47,365 bases of DNA from an uncultured Prevotella sp. (GCA_934217675.1 CAKQCV010000017.1:1-47365); one strand, 5' to 3'; positions 25,433 to 34,840 are shown, numbered from the stretch's first letter. Notes: a model not told the origin generated them from the letters alone. Numbers and translations: made by a program.

Positions 25433-25777
25433 GAAAAAACAATAAATTCTGTTCTTTTTGCCTTAGCAAAAACGCGTTCCTTTTTTACCGATATCGTTGT
25501 TTAACAGTGAAGTTAATATTTGGTCAATACAGCATGACTGCACCGATGGTGCGATATACCTGCCCCATCGGTGCGGTATAGCCTTAACGACCCTTTGTCG
25601 TACAAGTTTGTATCAAAGGGAAACGCAAGATACAGATTTTACGTTATCATCTCTCACAACCCTCACACTATCCCTCACTACGCTAATACTCTGATTATAA
25701 ATGATATATATATATAAAGTGAGGGATGAGGGATAAAAACGGAAAAGATTTTTATATTATCCGCATATTTAATACAT
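25433..25777. other. Intergenic stretch with two inverted repeats
   Basis: No gene is supported here. A perfect 10-bp stem, GCACCGATGG (25540-25549) and CCATCGGTGC (25565-25574), encloses a 15-base loop. Further on, TCCCTCAC (25671-25678) pairs with GTGAGGGA (25719-25726) across an AT-rich stretch with an alternating TA run. The second may be a terminator-like or regulatory structure for the 3' end of the minus-strand Omp28-like gene. Confidence 0.5.
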
Positions 25778-27613
25778 CTATCTATTCATAATCTTTATAA
25801 TTCTGCCATCAGACATCTTTACAATATTCAGTCCTTTTACTGGAGCAGAAACTTTAATCCCTTCGGTTGTATACCGCTCCATCTCAATAGTACCATCATT
25901 CACCAGTACACCGTTTATACCAGAAGTAGCCTCAGCATAAGTAACACCAACAGAATTATCAATCTTATTATCTGCATAATCAGAATCATTATGAGTGTTC
26001 AAAAAAGCAACAAGCTGCAGATGTTTTGTTTTCCACTCTGGGAAAATGTCAATGTCGTAATTCATTTCAAATGAATTATCATCATTCCATACCACCTTGT
26101 CACCCCACGTGTTGTTATAATATCTAATCACGTGCATGTGATAGTAGTCCCCGCTGCCTGCTCCATTCTGCTCTTTAGCTTTTACACTATCTTCCAACAT
26201 ATATATAGTCAACAAGCCGTTATCCACATCATACGCCTCATTGCATATTCCTTTCACCTTTACAGCAACCTTTGTTCTATTTTCGTTAGGAATGATTTCC
26301 ATCTGCAGCTCGGAATTTGCAGTCTTGTTAAGTAAATTGTTTGTATATCCTGAAATCTGGGCATATATCATTGGCAAGAACACAAGCCCCCTTTTTGTAG
26401 CGTCCTCTACAGGAACAGCGTCATCATCCCTATTGAACATCATTGCTGGTGCAAAGGCATTACCCTTTCCGTTGAACATCAATCCATACATTTCCTCGTC
26501 GCATGGTTGTGTCAGCCAATCAACACCGTATGCCGAATGATGCGACACAGCAAAGACCCGTTTTTTGTCAAGCCCCTTTAAAGCTTGCTTCAGATAACCT
26601 GCAACACGTGGACAATTACCACAACCTTCTGTTGTAAATTCCTCAATAACCACATTACGAGGATACACATTCTGAGGCACTCCAAGATAACCATGAGCAA
26701 TTCTGTCGTCAGCAGTATTCTCACTGCCATTCACCTTTGTTATCTCAATTTCAAGAGCTTTTCTCCCGTATGTATCAACAGCAGGAATCTGTGCATTGAA
26801 CAAAGCCGTTTCGCCCGATGCTAAAGGAGAAGAAAGAACAACTTCGTTTTCCATGCCAGAGTTGCCGTCAACAGAAACAGTATAATTCAATGAATTGACA
26901 ACATCCTTGCCATTGTTGGCTATTTTAACCTTTGCTGTTGACGACTTGTTTATTTCTCCTGCCACAGTACTGAAATCATATGCCGTCACACTACTTTTCT
27001 CTATATTCCCCTCAATAACTACCTGTATACTGAGATTGCCAACCTGTGTACCCATCTCATGCCAACAATCACCGTTTCCACTATTTCCATACACCAGAAC
27101 AGGCAAAGTTGTGATACCTTCGTTAACGATAGAAAGAGGGTAACAATCCGCAGCATAATATGCCCCTTTCTTTTTTGTTTTCTGTGCAAAATCAAAACCA
27201 ACAAGAATATTTTTATCACCTTCTATTGTATAAGGATTATTTAATGTAATATTGTTCCAACCCACAGATGTGTCTTCTACAGGCTGCGACACTGCATCAT
27301 CTCCTTCATAACCTTTAACAACAGGAGTTATGAATATGCGAGAACTTTCTTGTTTGAAGCAAAGACCGAATCTTATACTAATAATCTTTTTTCCTACATA
27401 AGGTTTCAACATATCAGCCGTAAGGTTTATAGCAGCCCTACAATGGGCATTCTCTCCCCATTCGGGCAAGCCATATCCTTTGTTGTTCAATTTGTCTGAG
27501 AGGTAATACCCAAGAAGTTGCTGATTGTCGGCAAGTTCTATTTTCTTTAGCGTTTGTGCGTTCACGACTATCGTCATAGTAAACACGACAAGATAGAGTA
27601 AAAGTTTTTTCAT
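25778..27613 (-). CDS. Omp28-like multidomain surface protein with CGNC motif and sorting tail
   Basis: A 611-residue secreted protein with signal peptide (cleavage after VVNAQ, residue 20). Order: beta-sandwich-like domain (about 30-200), Ig/CARDB-like domain (about 210-310), Omp28/thioredoxin-like domain from VVIEEFTTEGCGNC (C331, C334) with VFAVSHHSAYG, and a C-terminal tail MERYTTEGIKVSAPVKG then LNIVKMSDGRIIKIMNR. It is a paralogue of the 664-residue protein at 19351-21345; the tails are nearly identical in protein, while their DNA differs mainly at third codon positions. The role is unknown; exposure on the cell surface through type IX secretion is inferred from the tail. Confidence 0.8.
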   Translation of the reverse strand: MKKLLLYLVVFTMTIVVNAQTLKKIELADNQQLLGYYLSDKLNNKGYGLPEWGENAHCRAAINLTADMLKPYVGKKIISIRFGLCFKQESSRIFITPVVKGYEGDDAVSQPVEDTSVGWNNITLNNPYTIEGDKNILVGFDFAQKTKKKGAYYAADCYPLSIVNEGITTLPVLVYGNSGNGDCWHEMGTQVGNLSIQVVIEGNIEKSSVTAYDFSTVAGEINKSSTAKVKIANNGKDVVNSLNYTVSVDGNSGMENEVVLSSPLASGETALFNAQIPAVDTYGRKALEIEITKVNGSENTADDRIAHGYLGVPQNVYPRNVVIEEFTTEGCGNCPRVAGYLKQALKGLDKKRVFAVSHHSAYGVDWLTQPCDEEMYGLMFNGKGNAFAPAMMFNRDDDAVPVEDATKRGLVFLPMIYAQISGYTNNLLNKTANSELQMEIIPNENRTKVAVKVKGICNEAYDVDNGLLTIYMLEDSVKAKEQNGAGSGDYYHMHVIRYYNNTWGDKVVWNDDNSFEMNYDIDIFPEWKTKHLQLVAFLNTHNDSDYADNKIDNSVGVTYAEATSGINGVLVNDGTIEMERYTTEGIKVSAPVKGLNIVKMSDGRIIKIMNR

Positions 27614-27651
27614 AAGTAAAGGTTTTTGTTATGTGTGTTATTATACCGCTG

Positions 27652-27659
27652 CAAATATA
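27652..27659 (-). promoter_or_regulatory. Promoter -7 box for the minus-strand Omp28-like gene
   Basis: TATATTTG on the minus strand, 38 bases before the ATG at 27613; CTTG at 27680-27683 (20-base spacer) could serve as the -33 element. Confidence 0.5.
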
Positions 27660-27783
27660 TAAATAGTATTTCTTTCTAACAAGAGAACACGACATTAATC
27701 AAACAAAATTACAAGAAAAACAATTGTACAATATACACAAAGGTACTAATTTCATACATAAAGCAACAAATTGTATATAAATA

Positions 27784-27815
27784 TTTGCAGGTAATAACAA
27801 AAATACATACATTTG
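27784..27815 (+). promoter_or_regulatory. Promoter for the secreted-protein operon 27904-30632
   Basis: TTTG (27784-27787), 20-base spacer, TACATTTG (27808-27815): a consensus Bacteroidota promoter. The leader to the ATG at 27904 would be about 80 bases. Confidence 0.75.
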
Positions 27816-27903
27816 CAACGTTCTTTAATAACTTTTTCCATAAAGTCATCAACAGTTAAAGCTTACTGCAAGTTGAGATATGGAACAATAAAAAAATTAC
27901 ACT

Positions 27904-28371
27904 ATGAGAAGAAAAGCTTTATTAACCGCAGCACTTGCATTATCTTCGCTTGCCATACATGCCGAAGAAGGGGTGATACTACTCTTGCAAGACAACAGCA
28001 AAGTTGGATTCGTGTTCAGTCAAACACCAGTAATAAAAACTGGTGCCACGTTGGAAATCAAAACATCAAAAGAAAAGATTACCTATGATTATTCAAATGT
28101 GAAAAGTGTATACTTTGGGGATGTAGCAACAACAACCATTGGTTCAGCCAATACAACAGTGAAAAGCCTGTTTAGACTCACATCTGCCGGACTTGAAGTT
28201 GAAGGACTAAAGCAAGGAGAAAAGATCTCGATATACAGCATTGACGGAAAACTGATAAATACAGCTACCGCAACTAACGGTGGAGCATGCGTCACACTGC
28301 CCGACAGCAAAAGTTCGGTATACGTAGTGCGCACAAGTAACGGCACATCTTTTAAATTCAACAGAAAATAA
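27904..28371 (+). CDS. Small secreted protein with sorting-type tail, unknown function
   Basis: A 155-residue protein with a signal peptide (MRRKALLTAALALSSLAIHA). The N-terminal part, ILLLQDNSKVGFVFSQTPVI followed by DYSNVKSVYFGD, resembles the short segment that many Bacteroidales secreted proteins have before their main domain (a query-type 'D-G-x-F-x-x-x-P-x-I' pattern). The C-terminus IYSIDGKLINTATATNG to SSVYVVRTSNGTSFKFNRK is a type IX-like tail. First gene of a three-gene plus-strand operon. I cannot name a family. Confidence 0.7.
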   Translation: MRRKALLTAALALSSLAIHAEEGVILLLQDNSKVGFVFSQTPVIKTGATLEIKTSKEKITYDYSNVKSVYFGDVATTTIGSANTTVKSLFRLTSAGLEVEGLKQGEKISIYSIDGKLINTATATNGGACVTLPDSKSSVYVVRTSNGTSFKFNRK

Positions 28372-28392
28372 ACCTTTAAAGCAAAAACAATT

Positions 28393-29106
28393 ATGAAAAA
28401 GATATTTACCCTCGTTTTATTCGCTTTAGCTACAGTAGCTGCAAATGCACAGACAAAGCATACCGTGAATGTATGGATTGACGGACAGAAAACAACAATA
28501 GAGAATGTTGACAGCTTGACATTTGTAGAAGAACCAAAGATGGCTACAGAATACGTTGACCTTGGACTAAGTGTAAAATGGGCAACATGCAATCTTGGAG
28601 CAACAAAGGAAGATGAAGTAGGAAACTACTATTCATGGGGCGAAACTGCAACAAAGAATGAATATGAATATACCATGGGCAATTATAAATACAGCGACGG
28701 TTCAAAATATAATGATGAAGACAATAAATTGAATCTTGACCCTGAAGATGATGCAGCAACAGTGGCATTAGGAGCCGAATGGAGAACTCCAAACTATGAT
28801 GAGTTTAACGAACTCATAACAAATTGCGACTGGGAATGGTGCACAGACAAAGAAATAACAGGAATGATTGGAAAGAGTAAAATCAACGGAAACACTATCT
28901 TCCTTCCAGCTGCCGGTTCTTCTGACGAATACGGTGTGGATTATGTAGGAAAATACGTTGAGTTCTGGACTAATGAGCGCCCATACGGCAAGGACTATCC
29001 TTATTATATTTTTGGTGTAAAGACAGCAAAAGGTGCTGCACTAAATATAAAAAACACATACAAGTATCCAGGATTACCTGTACGCCCTGTATACGTTGGC
29101 AAATAA
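28393..29106 (+). CDS. Secreted FISUMP-like protein (DLGLSVKWAT motif)
   Basis: A 237-residue protein with signal peptide ending ANAQ (about 20). After a short lead-in (TVNVWIDGQKTTIENVDSLT) comes the domain hallmark YVDLGLSVKWATCNLGA, with GNYYSWGET, EWRTPNYDEF and GLPVRPVYV near the end. These mark the Fibrobacter-type major paralogous domain that is abundant in Bacteroidales; it has a C-type-lectin-like look but no proven ligand. It lacks the longer sorting tail of its neighbours. It follows the upstream gene by 21 bases. Confidence 0.75.
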   Translation: MKKIFTLVLFALATVAANAQTKHTVNVWIDGQKTTIENVDSLTFVEEPKMATEYVDLGLSVKWATCNLGATKEDEVGNYYSWGETATKNEYEYTMGNYKYSDGSKYNDEDNKLNLDPEDDAATVALGAEWRTPNYDEFNELITNCDWEWCTDKEITGMIGKSKINGNTIFLPAAGSSDEYGVDYVGKYVEFWTNERPYGKDYPYYIFGVKTAKGAALNIKNTYKYPGLPVRPVYVGK

Positions 29107-29138
29107 AACTCCAATTACTAACCTAAAAGGTAATTTAT

Positions 29139-30632
29139 ATGAAAAAGATATTAACAGCTGTAGCTATGCTACTTTCTGTTGCTGCAACATACGCACAGAA
29201 ATTTGGAGAAGTTATAACAGAAAAACCTTCCGGACAGGAATATCCACTGTATGTAACATCTAAGGGGTACACGAATTTTTTCCAAACTATCATTGATTAT
29301 GATGTTGACGGTGCTGCATCAAGTGCTGTTTTTGCTGACGACGGTTCCGTATATATATATAACCCTATAACTGGATATGAAACAAAATCTTGGCTCAAGG
29401 GAACATTAGACAAAACTACAAACATCGTGACGTTTAAACTACCGCAGACTATTTATGCAGATGTCATCAACGATGATGAAGGTTTTCCATATACAGAATA
29501 CATTATTGCATGCAAAATGGCATACAGCGAAGAGTTAACCACTTATCTTGCCAATCCTGCCGACCAAGATCTGCAATTCAAATGGGATGGAAAGACTCTT
29601 ACAATGCTTGACAACCAATTCGTTGGAATTGCAAGTACTGACGGTACATGGTATGGTTTGGGAGAAGATTCAAAGAAACTTGAAGTTCTTGAAGACAAAA
29701 CTGTAACTCCGAAAAATACAGATGAAGCGTTGTCGTATTTAATGAAGTTCAAAAATAAAGATAACTTAGAAGCCACACAACAAGTATTTGTTACAGTAGA
29801 AGGGAAAAACCTATATATCAAGGGGTTAGACAGGGGAATTCCTGAGGCTTGGATTAAGGGCGAAATCAACGGCGACAAAGTGATTTTTGCAGGAAAGCAA
29901 TATTTTGGAGTGACCGATTCACAAATAGCACACTGCTACTTCATGCCGTTAGGAACAGACAACAAACCGATGGAAAGTGTAACAATGTCATACAATGCTG
30001 TAGACATGAGCATGACATCAACCGACTTGCTGACTGTAAACTATGGTAAGAATGTAGTAAGCACACTTGACTATTTTAACACTCCAACATTCTATCAGTG
30101 GGAAGAAGTTAAGGAAGCACCTGCAGCTCCTGTTATCAAGAGCTGCACACCTAACTACGACAATGAATACACTGTGTTTACCATTACTCTACCTACAAAG
30201 ACTGAAGATGGTGCAGACTTGGATACAGACAAACTTTACTACAACATCTATTTTGACGACAACCTGTTCACATTCACTACATCTCCGTATGGCACTTTCG
30301 ATGAAGATATGTCTGATATACCTTACAATTACAGCGATCAAGACTATTATATAACAAAAGACGGAAATGACAGAATTATCTATATATTCAAAAAGGACTT
30401 TAAGAAACTCGGTGTTCAATGTTATTACCTTGATGGCAAAAACAAGCTGAAGTCAAAAATGACAGAATGGGGAGAAACAAGCAGCATCAGCAATGCTACT
30501 ACGGAAAATGGAACCGTGACATGGACTGATTTGAGCGGAAGAACCGTGAAAGAACCAGCAAACGGAATATATATAAAAACGGTTAAGAAAGCGGATGGAA
30601 CTGTAAATGTTTACAAGCATATCATGAAATAA
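29139..30632 (+). CDS. Large secreted protein with sorting-type tail, unknown function
   Basis: A 497-residue protein with signal peptide (MKKILTAVAMLLSVAATYAQ). The body is beta-rich and acidic and contains segments such as WLKGTLDKTTNIVTFKLPQ and WIKGEINGDKVIFAGKQY, a repeated 'W-(L/I)-K-G-x-(L/I)-(D/N)' motif that suggests an internally duplicated domain (about 30-170 and 190-310). A domain from about 345 (APAAPVIKSCTPN) looks Ig-like. The tail is WTDLSGRTVKEPANGIYIK then TVKKADGTVNVYKHIMK. I do not recognise a named family. Last gene of its operon; a strong terminator follows. Confidence 0.65.
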   Translation: MKKILTAVAMLLSVAATYAQKFGEVITEKPSGQEYPLYVTSKGYTNFFQTIIDYDVDGAASSAVFADDGSVYIYNPITGYETKSWLKGTLDKTTNIVTFKLPQTIYADVINDDEGFPYTEYIIACKMAYSEELTTYLANPADQDLQFKWDGKTLTMLDNQFVGIASTDGTWYGLGEDSKKLEVLEDKTVTPKNTDEALSYLMKFKNKDNLEATQQVFVTVEGKNLYIKGLDRGIPEAWIKGEINGDKVIFAGKQYFGVTDSQIAHCYFMPLGTDNKPMESVTMSYNAVDMSMTSTDLLTVNYGKNVVSTLDYFNTPTFYQWEEVKEAPAAPVIKSCTPNYDNEYTVFTITLPTKTEDGADLDTDKLYYNIYFDDNLFTFTTSPYGTFDEDMSDIPYNYSDQDYYITKDGNDRIIYIFKKDFKKLGVQCYYLDGKNKLKSKMTEWGETSSISNATTENGTVTWTDLSGRTVKEPANGIYIKTVKKADGTVNVYKHIMK

Positions 30633-30656
30633 GCGTAGTAATTCTAAAGTTTTCAA

Positions 30657-30691
30657 GCACACTGCACTATTTTCTGCAGTGTGCTTTTTTT
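30657..30691 (+). terminator. Rho-independent terminator
   Basis: GCACACTGCA (30657-30666) and TGCAGTGTGC (30675-30684) form a perfect 10-bp stem with an 8-base loop, followed by seven Ts. It ends the secreted-protein operon 25 bases past its stop codon. Confidence 0.9.
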
Positions 30692-30708
30692 ATAATTATA
30701 TTTTTCGT

Positions 30709-30716
30709 ATCTTCGC
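30709..30716 (+). promoter_or_regulatory. Possible -7 box for rnr
   Basis: TATCTTCG, a common variant of TAnnTTTG, 35 bases before the rnr ATG. The -33 place is taken by the T-run of the terminator (TTTT). Confidence 0.45.
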
Positions 30717-30751
30717 ACTGAAAAACATTACTAACATAATACATTACGATT

Positions 30752-32953
30752 ATGGCAAAAGGTGGTAAAAAGAAAAGATTGAACAAGAAGCAGATTACAG
30801 AAAAGCTGCAAGATTTCTTCTTGCAAAATCCAGATAAGCAACATAGTTTCAAAGAAATTTTCAAAGCTTTAAAACTTGACACACATCCAGCAAAAATGCT
30901 TGCTGTTGATGTTATGGAAGACATGGCATGGGATGACTTCCTTGTAAAAAAAGGAGAAAACGCATACCAGCTAAATATGAACGGACAAGTTCAGGAAGGA
31001 ACATTCCAAAGGAAATCGAACGGAAAGAATACTGTTGTGCCCGACGATGGAGCTACTCCTATATTCGTTGCAGAGAGAAATTCAATGTTTGCACTCACAG
31101 GCGACAAAGTGCAATTCACTTTGATGGCTCGACGCAAGAACCATATCCGCGAGGCAATGGTAACCAATATACTGAAAAGAGCAAAAGATACGTTCGTCGG
31201 ACGGCTGCGCGTGGAAAAAGACTTTGCTTTCCTTGTATCAAACAGTGATATATTCGTGCACGACGTCATCATACCTAAGCGCAAACTGAAAGGTGGAAAG
31301 ACTGATGACAAGGCTGTGGTAAAGATAACACAATGGCCTTCGAAAGACAACAAGAATATGGTAGGAGAAGTTGTTGATGTTCTTGGAAAACAAGGAGACA
31401 ACGATGTGGAGATGAATTCTATACTCGCACAATATGGATTGCCATATAAATACCCGAAGAATGTGGAAGACGCTGCGGAAAAGATTGACCCAACAATAAC
31501 AGAGGAAGATTATAACGAACGTGAAGATTTCAGAGATGTCACCACTTTCACTATAGACCCTCACGATGCCAAAGACTTTGATGATGCACTTTCCATTAAA
31601 GAAATCTCGAAAGGACTTTGGGAGGTTGGTGTACACATCGCTGATGTGTCGCACTATGTTAAAGAAGGATCTGTAATAGACAAAGAGGCTGTGAAACGTG
31701 CTACCAGTGTATACTTGGTAGACCGCACAATACCTATGCTGCCAGAACGCTTATGCAATTTTATATGCTCTCTGAGACCTAATGAGGAGAAACTTACATA
31801 TAGCGTTATCTTTGACATGAACGAAGATGGAGAGGTGTTGAGATGGAGACTCGTGCACTGCGTGATAAAGAGTAACCGAAGATTTGCATACGAGGAAGTA
31901 CAGAAAATTCTTGAAGACAATGGAGTAATTGACGGTAACGGAGAGCCGGCTCCAACTCCTGCAAAAGGCAAAGAATACACTGGAGACTATGCAAAAGAAC
32001 TTATAACCCTTGATAAACTCGCAAAAAAACTACGTGCAGCAAGGTTCAAAAACGGTTCTGTTAAGTTTGATCGTGAGGAACTACACTTTGATGTTGACGA
32101 GAAAGGAAAACCAGTACGCTGCTACTTTAAGAAGTCAAAGGATGCAAACAAACTCGTTGAAGAGTTTATGCTACTTGCCAACCGTACTGTTGCAGAAAGT
32201 ATTGGCAAAGTAAAGAAAGGACAAAAGCCAAAGACTCTGCCATATCGTATTCACGACCAGCCAGACCCGACAAAACTTGAAACATTGCGACAATTTGTTG
32301 TAAAATTCGGATATAAGGTAAAAACCGACGGAACGAAAGGTGCAATATCAAAGAGTTTAAATACTCTGCTTGATGAATGTGAGGGAAAAAGAGAACAAAA
32401 GGTTATCGAAACTGTTGCACTGCGTGCCATGATGAAAGCAAAATACAGCATACACAACATTGGTCACTATGGACTCGCATTCCAATATTATACACACTTC
32501 ACAAGTCCAATACGACGCTATCCAGATACGATGGTACACAGGCTGCTCACACGATACCAAAACGGAGGACGCTCTGCAAACAAAGAACACTATGAAGAAC
32601 TTTGTGAACATTCAAGCGAAATGGAACAGATTGCACAGAATGCTGAACGAGACAGCATAAAGTATAAAATGGTGGAATTCATGGCTGACAAAGTGGGCAA
32701 TATATACGATGCACATATCAGTGGACTGACATCATACGGAATATATTGTGAAATAGACGAAAATCATTGCGAGGGAATGGTACCACTGCGCGACCTTAAA
32801 GGCGATTACTATGATTTTGACGAACGTAATTACCGTCTTGTTGGCAGACGTAACCACAATAAATATCAACTTGGTGACCGCATACGTATCCAAGTGGCAA
32901 AAGCCAACTTAGAGAAAAAACAACTCGACTTCAGCATAGCTGATGACGAATAG
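30752..32953 (+). CDS. rnr: Ribonuclease R
   Basis: A 733-residue 3'-5' exoribonuclease of the RNB family. The N-terminal basic segment (MAKGGKKKRLNKKQ) and winged-helix-like region (15-75) are followed by cold-shock domains, then the catalytic RNB domain with TFTIDPHDAKDFDDALSI (the Asp cluster binding Mg) and HYGLAFQYYTHFTSPIRRYP. An S1 domain (about 640-720) ends the protein. It degrades structured RNA and takes part in rRNA and mRNA turnover. Length fits the family. Confidence 0.95.
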   Translation: MAKGGKKKRLNKKQITEKLQDFFLQNPDKQHSFKEIFKALKLDTHPAKMLAVDVMEDMAWDDFLVKKGENAYQLNMNGQVQEGTFQRKSNGKNTVVPDDGATPIFVAERNSMFALTGDKVQFTLMARRKNHIREAMVTNILKRAKDTFVGRLRVEKDFAFLVSNSDIFVHDVIIPKRKLKGGKTDDKAVVKITQWPSKDNKNMVGEVVDVLGKQGDNDVEMNSILAQYGLPYKYPKNVEDAAEKIDPTITEEDYNEREDFRDVTTFTIDPHDAKDFDDALSIKEISKGLWEVGVHIADVSHYVKEGSVIDKEAVKRATSVYLVDRTIPMLPERLCNFICSLRPNEEKLTYSVIFDMNEDGEVLRWRLVHCVIKSNRRFAYEEVQKILEDNGVIDGNGEPAPTPAKGKEYTGDYAKELITLDKLAKKLRAARFKNGSVKFDREELHFDVDEKGKPVRCYFKKSKDANKLVEEFMLLANRTVAESIGKVKKGQKPKTLPYRIHDQPDPTKLETLRQFVVKFGYKVKTDGTKGAISKSLNTLLDECEGKREQKVIETVALRAMMKAKYSIHNIGHYGLAFQYYTHFTSPIRRYPDTMVHRLLTRYQNGGRSANKEHYEELCEHSSEMEQIAQNAERDSIKYKMVEFMADKVGNIYDAHISGLTSYGIYCEIDENHCEGMVPLRDLKGDYYDFDERNYRLVGRRNHNKYQLGDRIRIQVAKANLEKKQLDFSIADDE

Positions 32954-33056
32954 CTGTTTATACGTTACATTTTAAAGTGTTGAACGTTATATAAATAATA
33001 AATATAAAAGGAAACACAACGCATAATTATATTTGAACAAAAGTAGTATTATTATC

Positions 33057-33881
33057 ATGAATATAAAAGAACTTACAAAACAAGCAGAAGTAGACCGTAG
33101 AAGACTTATCGAAGTGGTTTACAACGCTGGAGCCGGACATATCGGCGGTGATCTGTCGTGCCTAAATGTTATGACAGCTCTTTACTTCAAGTATCTCAAT
33201 GTAGATCCTAAAGATCCGAAAAATCCAAACCGCGACCGCTTTATCCTAAGTAAGGGACACTGTGTGGAAGCACTTTATGTTACACTTGAAGCAAAAGGAT
33301 TTCTGAAAAAGGAAATAACTGACACTTTAGGGAAATACGGCTCAATATTGAGCGGACATCCAACAATAGAGGTATCAGGTATTGAAGTAAACACTGGTGC
33401 CTTAGGACACGGACTACCTATCGGCGTAGGAATGGCTATCGCTGCAAAAATGGATAAAAAGGCCTACAAGACATTTGTGATGATGGGCGATGGAGAACAA
33501 GGCGAAGGCTCTATCTATGAGGCTGCAATGGCAGGACATCAGTATAAACTTGATAACCTTGTTGCTATCATAGACCGCAACCACTTGCAGATTAGCGGAA
33601 ACACAGAAGATGTAATGGCACTCGAAAGTATCAAGGAGCGCTGGACTGCTTTCGGATGGGATGTCAAAATGATGAACGGCGATGATATGGAGGACATCGT
33701 GAAAACTATTGACAGCATCGACTACAACAACGGGAAGCCACATCTGCTCGTATCAAACACAACAAAAGGCAAAGGCGTTTCTTACATGGAAAACGTGGCA
33801 AAGTGGCATCACGGTATGCCTAACGAAGAGCAATACAAACAAGCTCTCGCAGAGATTGACGAAAGAATAAAGAACCTTTAA
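33057..33881 (+). CDS. Transketolase, N-terminal (ThDP-binding) subunit
   Basis: A 274-residue half-transketolase. It has AGAGHIGGDLSCLNVM, FILSKGHCVEALYV and the ThDP/Mg motif GDGEQGEGSIYEAAM, all from the N-terminal domain of transketolase. I start at the ATG at 33057; an upstream TTG at 33033 overlaps a promoter-like TATATTTG (33028-33035). Its partner, the Pyr/C-terminal subunit, follows after 17 bases. Split transketolases of this kind often serve special sugar routes (for example apulose-4-phosphate transketolase) as well as general pentose phosphate metabolism. Neighbours point to a specific sugar here. Confidence 0.85.
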   Translation: MNIKELTKQAEVDRRRLIEVVYNAGAGHIGGDLSCLNVMTALYFKYLNVDPKDPKNPNRDRFILSKGHCVEALYVTLEAKGFLKKEITDTLGKYGSILSGHPTIEVSGIEVNTGALGHGLPIGVGMAIAAKMDKKAYKTFVMMGDGEQGEGSIYEAAMAGHQYKLDNLVAIIDRNHLQISGNTEDVMALESIKERWTAFGWDVKMMNGDDMEDIVKTIDSIDYNNGKPHLLVSNTTKGKGVSYMENVAKWHHGMPNEEQYKQALAEIDERIKNL

Positions 33882-33898
33882 AATACACATTTAGAACT

Positions 33899-34825
33899 AT
33901 GATAGCTTGTAGAAAGAGTTTTACTGATACTTTGCTTGAATTGGCAAAGCAGGACAAAGATATTGTTGCAGTTACTACCGATGCACGCGGTTCAGTTACA
34001 CTGAACGACTTTGCAGACCAACTGCCAAAACAGTTCGTTGAATGTGGTATCGCAGAGCAAGATGCTGTAGGCATTGCTGCCGGTCTTGCCCATAGCGGAA
34101 AGAAGGTTTTCGCATGCGGTCCAGCTTGCTTCTATGTAGCAAGAAGTTTAGAGCAGGTAAAGGTTGACCTGGCATACAGTGAGAACCCTGTAAAGATTCT
34201 TGGTGTTAGTGGAGGTGTAGCCTATGGTGCACTTGGAGCAACACACCACAGTTTGCATGATATTGCAGCTTTGCGTACATTCCCAGGAATGAACATCGTA
34301 TTGCCTTGTGACGCACGCCAAACTCGCAAACTTGTAAAGCTTCTTGTTGATTATCCTCACCCTGTATATGTCCGTGTGGGACGTGCTGCCGTACCTGATG
34401 TTTATGAGAATGATGATTTTGAATTTGAACTTGGCAAGGCAAACATGCTACTTGATGGTAAGGACCTGACAATTATCGGTACAGGAGAGACTGTTTATCA
34501 TGCTTATCAGGCTGGTTTGCAACTCAAAGAGCAAGGTATCAGCACACGTGTTCTCGATATGGCATCGTTAAAGCCGTATGATGCAGAAGCAATAAAAAAA
34601 GCAGCCGAGGAGACAGGACGCATTATCACCGTTGAAGAGCACAGCCAATTTGGTGGCTTGGGCGGAATTGTCACTGAGACTATCTCTGAAAATCCTGTAC
34701 CAGTACGCATCATCGGTATTCCTGACGAAAATGTAGTACATGGAACAAATAAAGAGATTTTCCATCACTACGGATTGGATGCCGAAGGCATAGTGAAGAG
34801 TGCTTTGGATTTTCTCAAAAAATAA
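33899..34825 (+). CDS. Transketolase, C-terminal (Pyr-domain) subunit
   Basis: A 308-residue partner of the gene before it. The Pyr-domain motif FVECGIAEQDAVGIAAGLA holds the catalytic Glu that activates ThDP; GATHHSLHDIAALRTFPGM and the C-terminal HSQFGGLGGIVTE segment are typical of this half. Active sites form between the two subunits. Followed after 15 bases by an FGGY kinase gene, so an operon. Not DXP synthase: that enzyme is a single long chain. Confidence 0.85.
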   Translation: MIACRKSFTDTLLELAKQDKDIVAVTTDARGSVTLNDFADQLPKQFVECGIAEQDAVGIAAGLAHSGKKVFACGPACFYVARSLEQVKVDLAYSENPVKILGVSGGVAYGALGATHHSLHDIAALRTFPGMNIVLPCDARQTRKLVKLLVDYPHPVYVRVGRAAVPDVYENDDFEFELGKANMLLDGKDLTIIGTGETVYHAYQAGLQLKEQGISTRVLDMASLKPYDAEAIKKAAEETGRIITVEEHSQFGGLGGIVTETISENPVPVRIIGIPDENVVHGTNKEIFHHYGLDAEGIVKSALDFLKK

Positions 34826-34840
34826 AAGCTACACTCAGAT

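Noticed and set aside
33028..33035. TATATTTG as a separate promoter for the transketolase operon
   Set aside because: A single -7 match in AT-rich DNA without any TTTG at the -33 place; kept only as a remark under the gene.
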